Source of the DNA: Chrysaora quinquecirrha
Taxonomy: Eukaryota > Cnidaria > Scyphozoa > Semaeostomeae > Pelagiidae
Direction of reading: 5' to 3'
Assembly (NCBI GenBank): GCA_014526335.1
Contig: JACTAT010000040.1
Span: forward strand, 8,575,203-8,639,202
Length of the DNA: 64,000 nt
Shown here: in pieces, positions 1-10,649 of the stretch
Numbering within the stretch: position 1 is the stretch's first letter
Layout of the letters: each line of letters starts with the position of its first letter
Notes under the pieces: model-generated
Seen by the model: the letters and a program-made list of their open reading frames with translations, nothing else
What the model was told of the DNA's origin: nothing
Databases searched by the model: none
Translations under genes and position numbers: made by a program

Positions 1-370
1 TTTTCACATTTTTTAAACATTTCATAGTGTTCTTCAAAAAGTTATTCATGAAAAGTTATTTATTGTTTTTCCCCACAAAGAGAGTTTATCATGGTGTGGC
101 CTAAACCAAGAGTTGTGTGCATAAACATCTCTTTGGAAAAGTTAATAATCCATCATCACTGATTTCCCCAGAAGATATCATTGTTTTATTTTCATCTTGT
201 CTGAGTTTCCAAAGCTTTATTCAACACAAATAATTAACCAAAATTCGAAACATTAAACACACAAGCAAAATCCTCACAGCTTTGTGCCTTTGTTCAACAG
301 CAGAAAATTCAACTCAATTTTCGTTTTTGCAAGTGCAGAAGAAAATGCGCGCGCATAAGTAACATTTCTG
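1..370. other. Left edge, no recognisable gene
   Basis: AT-rich sequence outside the inverted repeat. I see no ORF, tRNA or repeat in it. Similarity to the right arm fades near position 370. Confidence 0.5.
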
Positions 371-509
371 CTCTATGTTCGAAGAAATAACAAATGACTT
401 ATAAATTCTGTTTTCGGTGATAATTTCCAATACTCTACGAATTTCTTGAAGAATGAAGATAAAAATCCGTTGTTTCAAGATAAAATAACTTTGAATATAA
501 ATAATCGCC

Positions 510-600
510 TCCTTCTTTTAAACGCCTCCCTGTAATAAACGCCACCCTCAAAACTTGGAAAATTTAATAAACGCCTCGGGCGTTTATTTAAGAATTTACG
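510..600. repeat. Short AAACGCC/GGCGTTT repeat cluster
   Basis: Several copies of AAACGCC and its complement lie within 90 bp, including a near-palindrome at about 566-588. The same cluster is at 52,890-52,985 in the right arm, so it predates the inverted duplication. The function is unknown; it could be the edge of a dispersed repeat. Confidence 0.5.
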
Positions 601-796
601 GTATTTTTGGTTCTCAAAACATTTAGAAAAATACGGCATGTCCTAACTGGGCAGAAGGGCTTCGATCAAAACAAAGGATCGCATTTCTAGGTGCCCCAAG
701 ACTAGGGCCTTTCGTGTACAATCGAACAATGGGCCATAACAATAGGGCACCTCATTTGCATATTAAGATGACAAGTAATAGAGAGATAAGAAAAAA

Positions 797-814
797 AGTC
801 CCTGGGTGGACCTT

Positions 815-846
<32 letters not shown>

Positions 847-870
847 TCTAACCGATTGCGCCACAGAGAC
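797..870 (-). tRNA. tRNA-Asn(GTT), slightly degenerate
   Basis: A 74-nt cloverleaf on the minus strand with anticodon GTT, intact acceptor pairs and A box. The T loop reads TTAAGGT instead of TTCAAGC, so the B box is damaged. A run of seven T follows the 3' end, suitable as a Pol III terminator. The mirror copy is 52,614-52,687. Activity is doubtful because of the B box. Confidence 0.7.
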
Positions 871-949
871 TTGTTAGTGAGACATGTTTTCAAGTTATTT
901 ATTGTGGAATTGGCTTGTTTACTAAAATTTTCAATCTGAATCGAAAAAA

Positions 950-1018
950 CGTCCCTGGATGGGCTTGGACACCATTCGGTTAACAGCCGAACGCGGTTAC
1001 CGATTGCGCCACAGAGAC
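950..1018 (-). pseudogene. tRNA-Asn pseudogene with damaged variable and T arm
   Basis: The 5' half with the GTTAAC anticodon loop and the 3' acceptor strand are present, but several bases around the variable loop and 5' T stem are missing. The same deletion is in the mirror copy at 52,467-52,535, so it existed before the arms were duplicated. Confidence 0.7.
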
Positions 1019-1071
1019 ATGTTAATGAGACACGTTTTCAAGGTATTTAATGTTGAATTGGTTTCTTTACA

Positions 1072-1162
1072 GAACGCGCTAACCGATTGCGCCACAGAGA
1101 CATGTTAGTGAGACATTATTGCAAGTTATTGAAATATAGAATTGCTTTGCGCCACAGAGTCA
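1072..1162 (-). pseudogene. Two tRNA-Asn 5' fragments
   Basis: About 31 nt of tRNA-Asn 5' half lies at 1,072-1,102 and a shorter piece at 1,147-1,162. Matching fragments are at 52,384-52,413 and about 52,326-52,338. With the two larger copies they mark a decayed tRNA-Asn cluster at the outer end of each arm. Confidence 0.6.
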
Positions 1163-1174
1163 TGTTCCAGAGAT

Positions 1175-1545
1175 GTTTTCAGGCCCGTTTAAAGGAAACT
1201 GTTTTCATTTTAAGACGGATTGGCTTCATACCAGATCTGCTTTCTGTTTACACGGAAACACACCAATACGATATGCTTCATATTGGAATTGCGTTTTCAA
1301 ATGAAAATGTTCTGAAAGTGGAATGAAACCAATCCAATATGCCTCTGTGTAAACTATTGAATCTGGTTTGAAATGAAAACGAATTTGTCTCAAACAAAAG
1401 TTGGTACCCCTGAACACAAAAAGCAGATTTAAAAAGGCACAGCGAACATTCTAGTACGAAAAGAGCTCCAATCCGATATTAAATGAAAACGGTGTCGTGT
1501 AAATAGACCAATTCTTCATAACAGATATGCTCTAGAGTTGTTTTC
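1175..1545. mobile_element. MITE-like inverted-repeat element
   Basis: The two ends are imperfect inverted repeats: a GTTTTCATTTTAAGACGGAT-type stretch near 1,200 and its complement-like partner near 1,470-1,500. Inner subrepeats around GTGTAAAC and CCAATATGA face each other. There is no coding capacity. A copy sits in the right arm at about 51,965-52,310, so insertion predates the duplication. Exact ends and target duplication are not resolved. Confidence 0.4.
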
Positions 1546-2339
1546 AAATTAACGATTACAAGATTGGTGTAGTGTTTGGCCGTTACCTGTAATATTGTGA
1601 GTGGTATGCTGGTATACTCAATGCCATACTGCTTATTGCATGGAGAAAGCTTTAGGATTCGAGTCCGACAGCAAGTCCGATTTAATAACGAGGTCCAATA
1701 ACAGCGTCTTTTTGCAGATAAAAAATTCCGTCACTTTACCACTCTTTGCATACAGTAAACAGATTGATTATAGACGTTAAGCTTGTGATAACATGACTTA
1801 TTAATAATCATACACAACATTTTGTGTCAGTGTGCATAGAATGTGATTCGAATACTGTCTGTCATTACATTGATCAGGAGATTTTATAGACAAAAGCTAT
1901 CTCTTTATCACCAGATCATTGCAGAGCAAACTTTTCTGACACACTTCGTGTGAAAGAATGGTTTTTGTGGCGGAATTATCCTACTGCACCGGCAACTGGC
2001 ATACTCACCGAAAAATGACTTGCAAGACATGATGTGCTTGTAGGTTTAGCTTTTTTCTGCAAAAGAAATCATATCATTTTCAATAAGTTCTATATGTAGG
2101 TTCTAAATAGGTATGAAGAACATGATTGCATTATATGGTAACGCTATTTACAACATTTAAGAAAATGGTCAAAAGATTAGTAGCTACGAGACTCAGAGAA
2201 ACCTGCCCCTGTCTAGCAATAAGCATTTAGACAACTGCTGAATACTATCACGTTTGCAGCAACTTTTACTGGTTAACAAATAAAAACAAGACATGCTCTT
2301 TTCACAGGGGAGCTTCAGCAATAAAACATTACAATATTA
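1546..2339. other. Gene-free stretch of the left arm
   Basis: AT-rich DNA homologous to 51,357-51,960 and neighbouring sequence in the right arm. The element found at 50,904-51,356 in the right arm is absent here, where the sequence reads straight through near 2,140-2,150. No gene or RNA signature seen. Confidence 0.5.
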
Positions 2340-2552
2340 GGCCCTTTGCACACTAGACCTAAAATTCTGCCAAAATTCTACTAAACAGTGGGGCGCATTT
2401 GCTAATTATTCAGTTCCGACCATAAATTCCTGATGCACTGAAATATTATGGATAGCAGAAAATGCAAAAATGTCCTTGCACAATAGGAAAAAAGGTGTTA
2501 GTTTGTTAATCCTTACTAAAAATTGGAAAAGTACTCTAGTGTGCAAAGGCCC
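2340..2552. mobile_element. PIF/Harbinger-like MITE, left arm only
   Basis: A 213-bp non-coding element with 18-bp terminal inverted repeats, GGCCCTTTGCACACTAGA at the left end and GGGCCTTTGCACACTAGA read inward from the right end. It is flanked on both sides by TTA. The homologous right-arm position near 50,705 reads GAAGTAATATTG, an empty site with a single copy of the trinucleotide. A three-base TWA duplication and GGGCC-type ends are known marks of PIF/Harbinger elements. Insertion therefore followed the arm duplication. Confidence 0.85.
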
Positions 2553-2973
2553 TTACTTCGATTAAAAGCCCCTCTAATTAATGCCCCATCTAAAAATTCA
2601 ATTATGTAATAGACACCCCCTCTTTCAATTAAACACCATTGCTATTTGTAAATCCTTTAAAAGGAGGTATTGATACGAATCAGTGGACGTTAAAAACTAA
2701 GGAACTGGACAAATGAACTGAACATTTCACTTAACATCGTCCAAGATTGAAGTTCAGTAAAAATCCAGTTCGTTTTGCCACCTTGTTCAGAAAACTGAAC
2801 ATTACTCACTGAATATTTTATCGATGTCAAAAATGTTTGGCGAAAAAAATTTGTTCAGTGGTATTTTCAGTTCATTTGATCACTCAGATGAACAAAAAAT
2901 GGAACATATCCAGTAAAAATTGATATTTGCTGCACTAATAGCAAGTTTGTTTACAGATTGTCGACTCAGCCTT
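2553..2973. other. Gene-free stretch with GTTCAGT-rich text
   Basis: Repeated GTTCAGT and ACTGAAC words suggest an old inverted-repeat element, but I cannot define ends. It is conserved at 50,315-50,640 in the right arm. No ORF of note. Confidence 0.4.
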
Positions 2974-5900
2974 TTAATGCATTAAGCACAGTGCTGTATT
3001 CAAAAGATCCTTTGCTGAGACATTTACATTAGTACATATGAAAGTGGATGAAATCTACCTTTACTGTTCATAAGATTCTCTCTAGCTTTCATAAATGCTA
3101 TTATATCCGCATCGGTGCGGCTGTCACCTGTCAACCGTATGCCAGAAGGTAATGTTCTTTGATGACTAAAAAAGCGGACAAACATTAGACATTTCGTAAA
3201 GAAGAAAAGCTTTTTTATCTTAATGTATATAACTTACCGAAAGAGATAGCGGTCTTTAAAGCGTTTTACCACGTATGATAGCTATTTTGACAAAGATGAC
3301 GAAACGCATCGCAGTTTAGCATGTCAAAAAGTAGCTAAGTATGAAAAGTTTTCGATGTAACTTTGACTGGAAGGGTCAAAGGTCTTCAAAGCTAGATGAG
3401 ACTTGGACCGTATTTACACGAAAGAAATTGGGTCGGCTCTGGTGCGATCCACAGTTTGCTCAAAAACGCTTTCATTTTACACGGGATCTCTCGGATCTGT
3501 ACCTATTCTGGCTCGTTCAGAGCTAGTTCTGGATCTCTTTAGAAGTAGAGCCAGCCCTTCTCCGAATCTGTTTAGATCCTGTGTCAACACTTTGGATCGG
3601 ATCCAAATTGGAGCAGATGAGAAATAAAGCCTACAAGAAAACAACTTTTGAAGGGGACATCGAATTGTCTGCTTTAGCTCCCCCTCCCACGTCCAAAGAT
3701 GCTGCTGTGATAAAAAGAAGAAATTTCAAGCAGTTTTTTGCAAGTGTGGTAGTGCATGCGTCAACTCAAAGAATACGGTAGTTAAATATTTCTTGATCAG
3801 ATCGGAACGGATCCAGTTCTTCTCGCGTGATTTCATTGCAAAAGAGCCAGAACTGGCTCTGGATCGGACAACAGCCGATCCAGTTTCTCTAGTGAAAGCA
3901 GGGTCTAGATCAACAGTCGTTGCAGCAGAGAAACTACAATTTTTCTCAAATTTGCATACTTTTTTTTAAAGAGCTTGGGGTAGTTGAATTGATCAAAGAC
4001 AGAAAGCTGTTTCGCACAAGCCACCCTGTCTAATAAGCTTTCTCCTAATCAGTCCGCACAAACGTTTACGTCTATTCTAGTGTGCAAATGAAGTAGTATC
4101 ACATCTCTGCTGAATAAATCAAGAGTGCCTATCAAGTGCTAGGGGCTAGTAGATTCAGATCCTAAATAACACAGTCGAGTACAGACCAACTAAAACTAAA
4201 AGTCATATCGAAAGAACATACCTTGTGGCTGCATGTTCTGTGTTTGTGTTATGCGTTGACTGAATGGAAGACAACGAAAACGGTTTATCTTGCTTTGAAA
4301 ACATAGACGACGCCAGCTGAGCTTCTGCTCTTAATCTGCTTGCAAACTTCCATGCATCACTTCTTTGTTCCTTGTTTTGATGAACAGAGGAATGCTCATG
4401 TGCACCAGATCTCTGCTCATGCTGCGTAGGAATCGATTCAGCACTTTCTAATCTGCTTTTGGAACCCCTCCTTCGAGAAGTTTGAAGTATGTCTTGCAGA
4501 GGTCGTTCAGGAGTGTCCGGAGGTGTCCGCCATGCTGGTTTTGACGAAATATGAGGCTAAAAAGGACAAAAAACAATTAAGAAAGCAATATGGCATCTTT
4601 AGGACTTATTAAAATCACAAGCTGTTAACAAATCGGTTAATCACAAAGCAATAACAAACAAACAATTTTACATTTTCCTGCATTTTTCTATTAACTGACT
4701 CGTTCCACCAGACTTCAAAGTCTTTTTGCATTTGAACTTTAGACTTTTCTAGAAGGTGCTGCAAATGTTCTATTTCCGCTTTCATTGATTTCAGCTGATT
4801 GAAAGAGTCTCGATACCTGTAGAGCAATAAATAAATAAGATAGAGTAACGTCAAAAGTTTATGATAACTGGTCTACTATAGTTTGCAATATTGAATTAAA
4901 CTATGAATTTCAGTACAGTATGAAGAAGATACTCGTTGCAAATTACCGAGCCAGAAATTAATGTGAATGGGACAGGTTTAAGATGTGCGAAAGCATTGCC
5001 AACAATGTGGAATATGATATATCTCATGTAGGAAAAACAGTACGTTTTCAGAGTAAAAGACGTAAGATATTATTTATGAAATTTACTAACGCTGCTTTCT
5101 CTTTATTCAGAAGATCTCTAAGAATTTTCTCCTCTTCGTCTGGCTTTCCCATGTCTACATCTCCCGCCAGACCTGAAAATTTATGAATAAAAATTTTAGG
5201 AAACAACAGATCTCGAAGTTGTTCAATCATAATTGCAACCAATAAAGATATTCTGCCAGTAGGCTTATTTCAATTCATCCCACCCTAAGAAAGCAGCTAC
5301 TGCAACCCTATCGAGACAGGAGTAACATATTGACACATTGACAACAGTAAACCCAGCAGCGTTCTGTTATATTCAAAATGGATTTCATAAGTAACAGACA
5401 AATAAAAGATCCGACCAACACCTCCGAAAAAGGGTGGCAAAACCAATCAAGATGCAGGATTTAAACTGGTATTTTAACTGGTTCATTGGAAAGCCCACCT
5501 GAAGACAAGATCTCCGTAGCAGCACTGAACAAATCAATGCATAACGTGGAACTCGAGCGATGAACTTCGAACTCAGGTACATTCGAATATACATTCAAAT
5601 TTGAGACGGATTGTGCCAACATTTGCTCATTACTCACTGCTAGACGGTCTAGCATTAGAAGTTTACAAAAAATAACGAAAAAATGGAAAAATTGATAACG
5701 CTGGATTTTTACTGTTGATTACGGATTCCACTTGGAATTAAGCGGACATCTGCAGAATTGTTGTTGTTTTGAATCTGTAAAAATATTGCTCCTGTCGTGA
5801 GAATTTTAGAAGGGCTTAATAAACATTAAGATTTAAAACCTCACAAAAGCAAAAACGATTCATTTCCCCACCAGGAAAGTCTATAGTTATCAATTTAAAG

Positions 5901-6609
5901 CAAATTATTCAACAATGTGTTACATAGTATAAGACTTAATCACCTCTTCTCATTAAAAGCCTTATGCTAAACAACTTGAATGGTCACAGTGAAGCTCTAA
6001 CTTTTATCTACAATCTAACAAACCATCTGTAAACATATTTGGAAATTTTACTATGAAAAGTTGTTCAACTAATTGTTATGCAATGTACTATGCAAAAGTC
6101 AAAATTTAATGTGGAAAATTCAAAGACCAAAACCCAACCAGAAACCTATTAAGTACGTTATGGATTTATTCTCCGTCTGCCAAATTTTGTATTTCAAATT
6201 TTCTATTATTTTATTTTTTGCAATTTTAGAAATAATTATTTCACCTTCTCACCTTGCATTGAATGACGTATCCGTTGTTGCTCGATTCGAGATTTTACAG
6301 TGTCTAAAATCAAACGGGGAAGAAATAAGGACTGAATTTGAAGAAATAATGACTTGCAATGAAGGATAGAATTCTTTTACAATAGGAATTCTTAACTACA
6401 GAAAAAAGGTCTATGGTATCAGATCATTAGGGAAATCTAGGATCGTGTCGTTTGGTCTGTACCCAAAGCATACTAGATAAGACAATCAAAGTGTTCAAGC
6501 GTCGAAAGAAAATGCATATATGCATAATCGAGATAAGAACGCATTAAGCATACTTATTGATTTTCTTGATTGATTAACTTGCTCGCCAAGGATTCTTGCC
6601 TCTGAATAC
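2974..6609 (-). CDS. Kinesin-9-like C-terminal gene fragment, left copy
   Basis: Eight exons on the minus strand join in phase with GT-AG borders: 6,609-6,554, 6,303-6,253, 5,639-5,499, 5,172-5,091, 4,816-4,672, 4,556-4,222, 3,165-3,059 and a short last exon 2,993-2,974. They encode about 311 residues. Visible features are an RIEQQRIRHSMQ segment, a coiled-coil stretch (MKAEIEHLQHLLEKSK followed by KDFEVWW), a basic and serine-rich linker, and RTDADIIAFMKAREN near the end. This order recalls the tail of KIF6/KIF9 flagellar kinesins; the family call comes from memory. No start codon or motor domain exists between the first exon and the tRNA array, so this copy appears 5'-truncated. The first and last exons are the least certain. 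Confidence 0.6.
3400..3910. mobile_element. MITE-like element with long terminal inverted repeats, left copy
   Basis: The left end reads GGACCGTATTTACACGAAAG and the right end is the complement of AGACCCTGCTTTCACTAGAG. The similarity continues inward through CTGGATCGGCT-type words on both sides. GATCC and CCAGAACTGG words fill the interior. The homologous copy is 49,401-49,890, so it was present before duplication. It lies in a kinesin-like intron and has no coding potential. Confidence 0.6.
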
Positions 6610-8289
6610 CTAGGAGAAGAAAATAAATGAATGATGAATGATGAATGAATGATGAATGATGAATGATGCAGTTCATATGTGGCGCTATAGATTTTTCATT
6701 AAACGAAACATTAACAGATATTAAGCGCCTGGTCAAACGCATTTGTAATATGACTGAACAACATGAACATATGTTTTGTCGTAAGCGCTGATATTTCGTA
6801 GCTCATAATGTTTGACAAAATGAGCATTGTACAGACCTACTTTTCATTTTCAGAAAAGTATGAGCACTATAAAGTTTTAGATTGAACAAATGCACAAAAA
6901 TGTTTAGTGATTGAACATTTCTTTTGTAAAAGGGGGGAAGTAGTGTTTTTCACTTCGTATGACCTGTAGCTAAACACTGTTCTGTTCGCGAGTGTGCAAT
7001 GCAGCATGCCTCGTGAAAAGTCAATTATGCTGTTCAGTGTTGTTCAGCAAAATGCTTGGTGCGCTAGACCAATACATCACAATCATAACTGAATTACATG
7101 CAGCATTTCCGAAAAAATCGTTGTTCGATCAAATATTCAGTGCGTTTTACAGGGGCTTAAAAGGACGAGATAAAATGTATCATGGCAAAAACAATGTTTT
7201 CTTACTTTTCTTTAAGCATTTTCTTCTTTTCATGGATCGCAGAATTATTTGAATAATCTCGTTTGAATATCTCAAATGCTTCTTGCCTTGCAACTGACAT
7301 GTCTGTCAAGAAAGCCAATACTTTATGGAAATAGGCGACTCACAAATACACATGATTCACTTCAAATTGGATTGAGCGTCATTTTATATGACTATAAAGG
7401 TAACAAGGCCGTGGCAATTTAAGCTCAGTGGGGAACTCTTCTCCTAATAAACTGTCAAAAGCGAGAAATCAGGAACTAGCCATAGCAAACCATCATGTTC
7501 GTCCCTATTGCTTGCTGTGGATAAATTAGTCTTATCTAGAATCTTTTATCTGTATCAAATCCGTATTTAACCTTAAACCCTTAACCATATCCCTGAATTC
7601 ATAGAAGATCTTTTAGAATATCTTTAGTTTTTCTACTCTTCCCTTTCAAGGACTTTGTAACATCAGCTTAGTTAAAGAAGAACACCATTTTTTTATTTGA
7701 ATACATCACAACGGAAATTCATGTGACCAATTAAAAAACTATCCAATCAAATCACAATAAATTGCCTGCTGAGTCAGCAGTTTTAGCGATTCGAGTACAC
7801 CCAAACTATTTAAAATGACTGAATGCCTTTAATTGGAGGAGGGTTAAAATAAATGGACTATCAAGTCAAGAAACTGAAGAAAATTCTTCCTTTTCGAAGG
7901 TAAGGAAATAACATTAACAACCTTAATACGAATTTGTTTACAAAAGGATTGGCTCTAACGAAATTCTACCTATTTCGAATGTATAGAAACAGATGACTTG
8001 TTATTAAGGCAAAAACAAAAAACGTAAGTATTTGCAAAATACCTTCGTGATTAAGGAAAGGTGCTTCCATAGAGGTGTTAAGCTTGCCTTTTGTGGAAGG
8101 CCTCTGCGAAGGAATATTGAATAAGTAATATGAACAAGAATCTCACGTGAAAGTCTACTTTCTAATGGGGGTATGCTATCCGTGTTCTTAAAATTTGCAA
8201 CTTCAATAAATACGCAACTGAATTCGTGTTTAAACAGACTGCGAGTTGCCATCGTCAAATCGCCTGTGTATGCATTATAATACTGTATA
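6610..8289. other. Gene-poor stretch between kinesin-like exons and the tRNA array
   Basis: No motor domain, tRNA or other recognised gene. A short ATGAATG tandem repeat lies at about 6,626-6,668; the right arm has a single copy of the motif. The stretch contains the unusually conserved segment at 6,985-7,265, listed separately. It is homologous to 43,794-45,302. Confidence 0.5.
6985..7265 (+). other. Near-identical segment shared by both arms
   Basis: Over about 270 bp this segment differs from the reverse complement of 44,815-45,095 at only about two positions, while neighbouring DNA differs much more. On the plus strand it contains an 86-codon open frame (6,992-7,252) beginning CNAACLVKSQLCCSV in the longer right-arm version. 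I do not recognise a family. The nucleotide identity is not concentrated at particular codon positions, so a conserved exon, an RNA, or recent gene conversion all remain possible. Confidence 0.4.
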
Positions 8290-8487
8290 TTAACAAAATT
8301 ACAGATTATGTTTGTCAAACAAAATAACTTCATATGGTCAGGGCTTTACTACAAGCCTTCAGCAAAGCATTATACCGCTCTGCACACAGTGTCTTGCTAG
8401 TTGAATTGAATTGAACCATGAGTTACGAGATGCGGATGCAAAATGTGTGAAGGGATTTTTTCCAAAAGCTGAATGCCATAATCATTA
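8290..8487. other. Left-array junction spacer
   Basis: About 200 bp present only in the left arm, between the last point of arm homology and the first tRNA-Cys relic. No feature recognised. Confidence 0.5.
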
Positions 8488-8530
8488 GATCTCTCTACAG
8501 TTCAATGCTCTACCACTGAGCTACATCCCC
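8488..8530 (-). pseudogene. tRNA-Cys 5'-half relic at array edge
   Basis: The acceptor 5' strand, D arm and anticodon stem of tRNA-Cys are readable. The anticodon loop is altered and everything 3' of the anticodon arm is lost. It marks the outer breakpoint of the left array. Confidence 0.75.
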
Positions 8531-8640
8531 TGATTCTTTTCCATAGTCTTTAGTAAAATATGAAACAACGAGTTTGCGCAAATCTTCAGATCATTTAATG
8601 AAGATGAAGCACGCAACAAATGCATAAAGAGGATCAACGA

Positions 8641-10541
8641 AGGGCACACCTGGGATTGAACCAGGGGCCTCTCGATCTGCAGTCGAATGCCTACCACTGA
8701 GCTATGTCCCCTGATAGTTTGCAATAGTCTTTAGTAATACATGAAATAATGAGTTTGCGCAATTGTTCAAAAGAATCGATGATGATGAAGCACGCAACAA
8801 ATGTATAAAGAGTATAAATGAAGGGGAAACCCGGGATTGAACCAGGGACCCCTCGATCTGCAGTCGAAAGCTCTACCACTGAGCTATATACCTGTTTTTT
8901 GCGAAAGCCTTTAGTAATATATGAAACAATGAGTTTTCGCAAATGATCAGATCAGTCAATGAAGAAGAAGCACGCAACAAATGCATAAAGAGTATAAATG
9001 AAGGGGACACCCGGGATTGAACCAGGGACCTCTCGATCTGCAGTCGAATGCTCTACCACTGAGCTATATCCGCTGATAGTTTGCAAAAGTATTTAGTAAT
9101 ATATGAAACAATGAGTTTGCGCAAATGTTCAAATGAATCAATGATAATGAAGCACGCAACAAATGCATATATAGTATATAAATAAAGGGGACACCCGGGA
9201 TGGAACCAGGGACCTCTCGATCTGCAGTCGAATGCTCTACCACTGAGCTATATCCCCTGATAGTTTGCAAAAGTATTTAGTAATATATGAAACAATGAGT
9301 TTGCGCAAATGTTCAAATGAATCAATGATGATGAAGCACGCAACAAATGTATAAATAGTATATAAATAAAGGGGACACCCGGGATTGAACCAGGGACCTC
9401 TCGATCTGCAGTGGAATGCTCTACCACTGAGCTATATTCCCTGATAGTTTACAAAAGTATTTAGTAATATATGAAACAATGAGTTTGCGCAAATTTTCAA
9501 ATGAATCAATGATGATGAAGCACGCAACAAATGTATAAATAGTATATAAATAAAGGGGACACCCGGGATTGAACCAGGGACCTCTCGATTTGCACTGGAA
9601 TGCTCTACCACTGAGCTATATTCCCTGATAGTTTACAAAAGTATTTAGTAATATATGAAACAATGAGTTTGCGCAAATGTTCAAATGAATCAATGATGAT
9701 GAAGCACGCAACAAATGTATAAATAGTATATAAATAAAGGGGACACCCGGGATTGAACCAGGGACCTCTCGATCTGCAGTCGAATGCTCTACCACTGACC
9801 TATATCCCCTGATAGTTTGCAAAAGTATTTAGTAATATATGAAACAATGAGTTTGCGCAAATGTTCAAATGAATCAATGATGATGAAGCACGCAACAAAT
9901 GTATAAATAGTATATAAATAAAGGGGACACCCGGGATTGAACCAGGGACCTCTCGATCTGCAGTGGAATGCTCTACCACTGAGCTATATTCCCTGATAGT
10001 TTGCAATAGTCTTTAGTAATACATGAAATAATGAGTTTGCGCAATTGTTCAAAAGAATCGATGATGATGAAGCACGCAACAAATGTATAAAGAGTATAAA
10101 TGAAGGGGAAACCCGGGATTGAACCAGGGACCCCTCGATCTGCAGTCGAAAGCTCTACCACTGAGCTATATACCTGTTTTTTGCGAAAGCCTTTAGTAAT
10201 ATATGAAACAATGAGTTTTCGCAAATGATCAGATCAGTCAATGAAGAAGAAGCACGCAACAAATGCATATATAGTATATAAATAAAGGGGACACCCGGGA
10301 TGGAACCAGGGACCTCTCGATCTGCAGTCGAATGCTCTACCACTGAGCTATATCCCCTGATAGTTTGCAAAAGTATTTAGTAATATATGAAACAATGAGT
10401 TTCCGCAAATGTTCAAATGAATCAATGATGATGAAGCACGCAACAAATGTATAAATAGTATATAAATAAAGGGGACACCCGGGATTGAACCAGGGACCTC
10501 TCGATCTGCAGTGGAATGCTCTACCACTGAGCTATATCCAC
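8641..10541 (-). tRNA. tRNA-Cys(GCA) genes 1-11 of left array
   Basis: Left edges: 8641, 8822, 9002, 9186, 9370, 9554, 9738, 9922, 10104, 10286, 10470. A typical copy starts GGGGATATAGCTCAGTGG and ends GTGTCCCCT. It has D arm GCTC/GAGC, anticodon loop CTGCAGA, T arm CCTGG/CCGGG and U73, the known CysRS identity base. Gene 1 has an acceptor mismatch and gene 2 (8822) a weakened 5' acceptor strand. Genes 2 and 9 share the same rare spacer and acceptor variant 1,282 bp apart, evidence of a seven-unit duplication. Gene 7 carries a D-arm change. Confidence 0.85.
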
Positions 10542-10649
10542 TGATAGCTTGGGATAGTCTAAATATATATGAAATAATGAGTTTGCGCAAATGCTCGGAT
10601 CAGTCAATGAAGATGAAGCACGCATGAAATGCATAAAGAGTAAAAATGA

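Noticed and set aside
3341..3781. Coding frames inside the inverted-repeat element
   Set aside because: The frames overlap a MITE-like element, are short, and are not conserved in frame in the right-arm copy.
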